From: Glycomyces sp. NRRL B-16210
GTDB lineage: Bacteria > Actinomycetota > Actinomycetes > Mycobacteriales > Micromonosporaceae
Assembly (NCBI RefSeq): GCF_000719515.1
Contig: NZ_JOGR01000001.1
Coordinates: forward strand, 556,384-620,383
Reading direction: 5' to 3'
Length of the DNA: 64,000 nucleotides
In this document: in pieces, positions 62,450 through 64,000 of the stretch
How the letters are laid out: each line of letters starts with the position of its first letter
Numbering within the stretch: position 1 is the stretch's first letter
Notes under the pieces: model-generated
What the model was told of the DNA's origin: nothing
Databases searched by the model: none
What the model saw: only the letters and a program-made list of their open reading frames with translations
Made by a program: the position numbers and the translations under genes

Positions 62450-62599
62450 CGTCCCCGCGCGAGCGGGGACGAGCGCGGAGCTCGATCGGCGGCCCAGCCA
62501 AGGCGACGTTCTCGGAGCCGGAAGTTGGCAGGTGCACGGCACCGCGAAATTGACAGACACCGTTCCCCTGCGGGGAACTCATTTCCCCGCACCGGGGAG
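62450..62599 (+). promoter_or_regulatory. Hairpin-rich leader of rplU-rpmA
   Basis: Three stems precede the ribosome site: CGTCCCCGC with GCGGGGACG (62450-62471, loop GCGA), GTTCCCC with GGGGAAC (62562-62578), and CCCCG-type pairing around 62584-62598 ending next to AAGGAG. The C-rich and G-rich arms could pair in alternative ways, as expected of an autoregulatory ribosomal-protein leader. Confidence 0.45.
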
Positions 62600-62621
62600 G
62601 ACCCAAGGAGACCGCGTCGAC

Positions 62622-62921
62622 ATGTACGCAATCGTCAAGACTGGCGGAAAGCAGTACAAGGTCGCCGAAGGAGACGTCCTCGAAGTCGAGAAGCTTCAGG
62701 GCGCGCCCGGCGACACGCTTACGCTGCCTGCGGTGTTGCTCGTCGACGAAGGCACTGTGGTCACCGACGCCTCCGGCGTCACGGTGAGCGGTGAACTTCT
62801 CGAGCACACCAAGGGCCCGAAGATCAAGATCCACAAGTACAAGAACAAGACCGGCTACCACAAGCGCCAGGGTCACCGTCAGCCGCTGACCCTCGTCAAG
62901 GTCACCGGCATCACCAAGTAA
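62622..62921 (+). CDS. rplU: Ribosomal protein L21
   Basis: 99 aa, standard length. Begins MYAIVKTGGKQYKVAEGD and ends with the L21 signature region KYKNKTGYHKRQGHRQPLT followed by VKVTGI. AAGGAG lies upstream. It is a structural protein of the 50S subunit, bound to 23S rRNA next to L20. Followed 11 nt later by rpmA, the universal pairing. Confidence 0.99.
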   Translation: MYAIVKTGGKQYKVAEGDVLEVEKLQGAPGDTLTLPAVLLVDEGTVVTDASGVTVSGELLEHTKGPKIKIHKYKNKTGYHKRQGHRQPLTLVKVTGITK

Positions 62922-62932
62922 GGGGTTGGACA

Positions 62933-63202
62933 ATGGCACACAAGAAGGGCGCATCCAGCTCCCGCAACGGGCGTGACTCCAACTCGAAGCGACTTGGTGT
63001 CAAGCGCTTCGGTGGTCAGCACGTGAGCGCGGGCGAGATCCTCATCCGTCAGCGCGGCACCAAGTACCACCCGGGCGAGCTGGTCGGCCGCGGCGGCGAC
63101 GACACGCTGTTCGCTCTGGCCGAGGGAGAGGTCCTCTTCTCCAGCAAGCGCGGCCGCAAGCTGGTCAACATCGTCCCCGCCTCCACCGAGGCCGCGGCGT
63201 AA
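62933..63202 (+). CDS. rpmA: Ribosomal protein L27
   Basis: 89 aa, starting MAHKKGASSSRNGRDSNSKR, with the L27 core FGGQHVSAGEILIRQRGTKY and GRGGDDTLFAL. Its N-terminal arm reaches the peptidyl-transferase centre. The start MAHKKG shows no N-terminal cleavage extension of the Firmicute type. It ends the operon; cgtA/obg, often next, is absent here because the rRNA operon follows. Confidence 0.99.
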   Translation: MAHKKGASSSRNGRDSNSKRLGVKRFGGQHVSAGEILIRQRGTKYHPGELVGRGGDDTLFALAEGEVLFSSKRGRKLVNIVPASTEAAA

Positions 63203-63230
63203 GACCGGAGCGGCGACGCTCGAAAGCATG

Positions 63231-63269
63231 AAAGGGCCGGACACGTCGAAAGACGGGACCGGCCCTTTT
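63231..63269 (+). terminator. Terminator of rplU-rpmA
   Basis: AAAGGGCCGG pairs with CCGGCCCTTT; the loop is about 18 nt and TTTT runs through the end of the stem. It lies 28 nt past the rpmA stop. Confidence 0.88.
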
Positions 63270-63705
63270 CGCGTACCCGGGCACCGGTGGGCCGCAAGGA
63301 GAGCCGGCACCGGCCGCTCGCGGACGCGCGCCGGCCGTCGTCGGCGACCGGTTCTTGTCGGACCCCGCGCGTAGGTTCGTGCCGAAGGGTCTTCCCCGAG
63401 CATCGGGAGCGGAGCGGCTTCGCGAACGGATCGGCTTGGGCCGCAGGGCATCACCCCAGCTCAACCGCATCCGCGAACCCTCCTGCTCGGTTAGGGGACC
63501 CCCCTGATTCATGCCCTCAGAACCCCATGTATATTTGTTTCTGCCCGAGGGGGAACGGAACAGCCGATAAGGACTGGTCCGGAAGCCACCGGAGACCAGC
63601 GACAGACCTGAAGAGGTTTTGGCGCGGTCCGGAAGCTGAATCTTGGGTATCTCAGAGACTCACTAGAGGCTCGATCGCATGTGACACAGGTTAATCGACC
63701 TGAAG
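63270..63705. other. Upstream region of the rRNA operon
   Basis: No convincing gene. From about 63480 onward base composition shifts to a far lower GC content, typical of an rRNA promoter region with upstream activating sequence. An open frame at 63287-63694 has no coding character. Confidence 0.55.
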
Positions 63706-63734
63706 TTTGCAGAGGGATCAGAGACTGTTAGAGT
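63706..63734 (+). promoter_or_regulatory. Likely rRNA operon promoter
   Basis: TTTGCA (63706-63711) and TAGAGT (63729-63734) are separated by 17 nt, fitting a vegetative sigma factor. It lies about 60 nt before the boxA-like element, a usual distance in actinobacterial rrn leaders. Confidence 0.55.
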
Positions 63735-63792
63735 TGAGAGGTTGCTCCGGCTGAGGCCGATTCTGAATCAGAGAATCGTTTTGGTTGTGGCG

Positions 63793-63812
63793 TGTTGTTT
63801 GAGAACTCAACA
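63793..63812 (+). promoter_or_regulatory. boxA-like rRNA antitermination element
   Basis: TGTTGTTTGAGAACTCAACA closely matches the boxA and adjoining stem found in actinobacterial 16S leaders and 16S-23S spacers. It should recruit Nus factors for antitermination and take part in the processing stalk. Confidence 0.75.
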
Positions 63813-63916
63813 GGGTGTTTGGATGGTCAGCGTGCGGGCTGGTCGGATTGGCTCGGTCTAGGTATCGGGTTGGTTTGGTCGGTACTGTTTTTGACTGTCT
63901 TTTCCTTGGGGCACTT

Positions 63917-64000
63917 GCTTGGTGTCCCGTAGAATCCTGGCTCAGGACGAACGCTGGCGGCGTGCTTCACACATGCAAGTCGAACGGAAAGGCCCGCTTG
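63917..64000 (+). rRNA. 16S ribosomal RNA, 5' end only, with unusual first bases
   Basis: From about 63935 the sequence is a clear 16S match: CCTGGCTCAGGACGAACG, then CTGGCGGCGTGCTTCACACA and TGCAAGTCGAACGGAAAGGC. It is cut by the window edge. Before it, the near-universal AGAGTTTGAT is replaced by GTCCCGTAGA, so the usual helix 1 partner (GAGTT) of GGCTC is missing. The true 5' end cannot be placed exactly; the start given allows for about 18 nt before the first match. Confidence 0.85.

Noticed and set aside
59701..62631. Long minus-strand frame opposite rne
   Set aside because: Antisense shadow of the rne coding sequence; no ribosome site or domain.
63287..63694. 135-codon frame upstream of 16S
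   Set aside because: It crosses a sharp composition shift, has no ribosome site, and overlaps the rRNA promoter region.
1..64000. tRNA genes
   Set aside because: I looked for TPsiC-like GGTTCRANYC segments with flanking stems in the intergenic gaps and found none; a covariance scan could still find one I missed.

Overview
The window is very GC-rich, with actinobacterial codon use, many GTG/TTG starts and strong Shine-Dalgarno sites. It looks like a chromosomal segment of a filamentous-type actinobacterium. A complete ESX (type VII secretion) gene set, a conservon-type sensor, the ehuBCDA ectoine operon and the first bases of the 16S rRNA gene all fit this. The genus is inference only; I would guess the Glycomycetaceae or a relative.

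Region 1 (1-9850, mostly minus strand): the end of a two-gene ABC exporter, whose second subunit has a badly degenerate ATPase domain, and a thioredoxin-fold DUF255 protein. A two-gene AbiEi/AbiEii-like module (4063-5987) has been placed exactly at the 5' end of the DUF255 gene. A broken copy of that 5' end remains on the far side (6046-6201) and shares an 87-nt perfect repeat with the intact gene. Then come a DUF998-like membrane protein, two tandem paralogous secreted proteins and a PIN-PhoH protein.

Region 2 (10078-15640): a plus-strand operon encodes two small helical proteins, a soluble FtsK/SpoIIIE-type ATPase and a coiled-coil membrane protein. It resembles a stripped-down, WXG-free cousin of a type VII system and is the best candidate for an undescribed system. 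A ribbon-helix-helix-like protein and a 38-residue membrane protein follow.

Region 3 (16099-32605): metabolic and envelope genes. These are PEP carboxykinase, a cis-prenyltransferase, nicotinamidase, cytochrome c oxidase subunit I, a reduced conservon (cvnA-cvnB only), a Trk/Ktr potassium system, ehuBCDA with a divergent GntR/FCD regulator and its likely operator, an SGNH hydrolase, and a PGYG-repeat membrane protein.

Region 4 (32754-59321): an ESX locus. EccB and EccD (minus) are divergent from a three-ATPase EccC (plus). A run of small membrane and exported proteins of unknown function follows, including a large WXG-like candidate substrate. Next are a first mycosin, a WXG/PPE-like protein with an EF-hand, an esx pair, a second mycosin, EccE with a translationally coupled Pro/Gln-rich partner, and two more exported single-TM proteins. 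EccB, C, D and E with mycosin would form the channel; the WXG100 pair and the 45252-46487 and 49501-50778 products are candidate cargo. EccA is not seen.

Region 5 (59860-64000): RNase E/G, then rplU-rpmA behind a hairpin-rich leader, an rRNA promoter and boxA-like leader, and the start of a 16S rRNA gene whose first bases differ from the universally conserved sequence.
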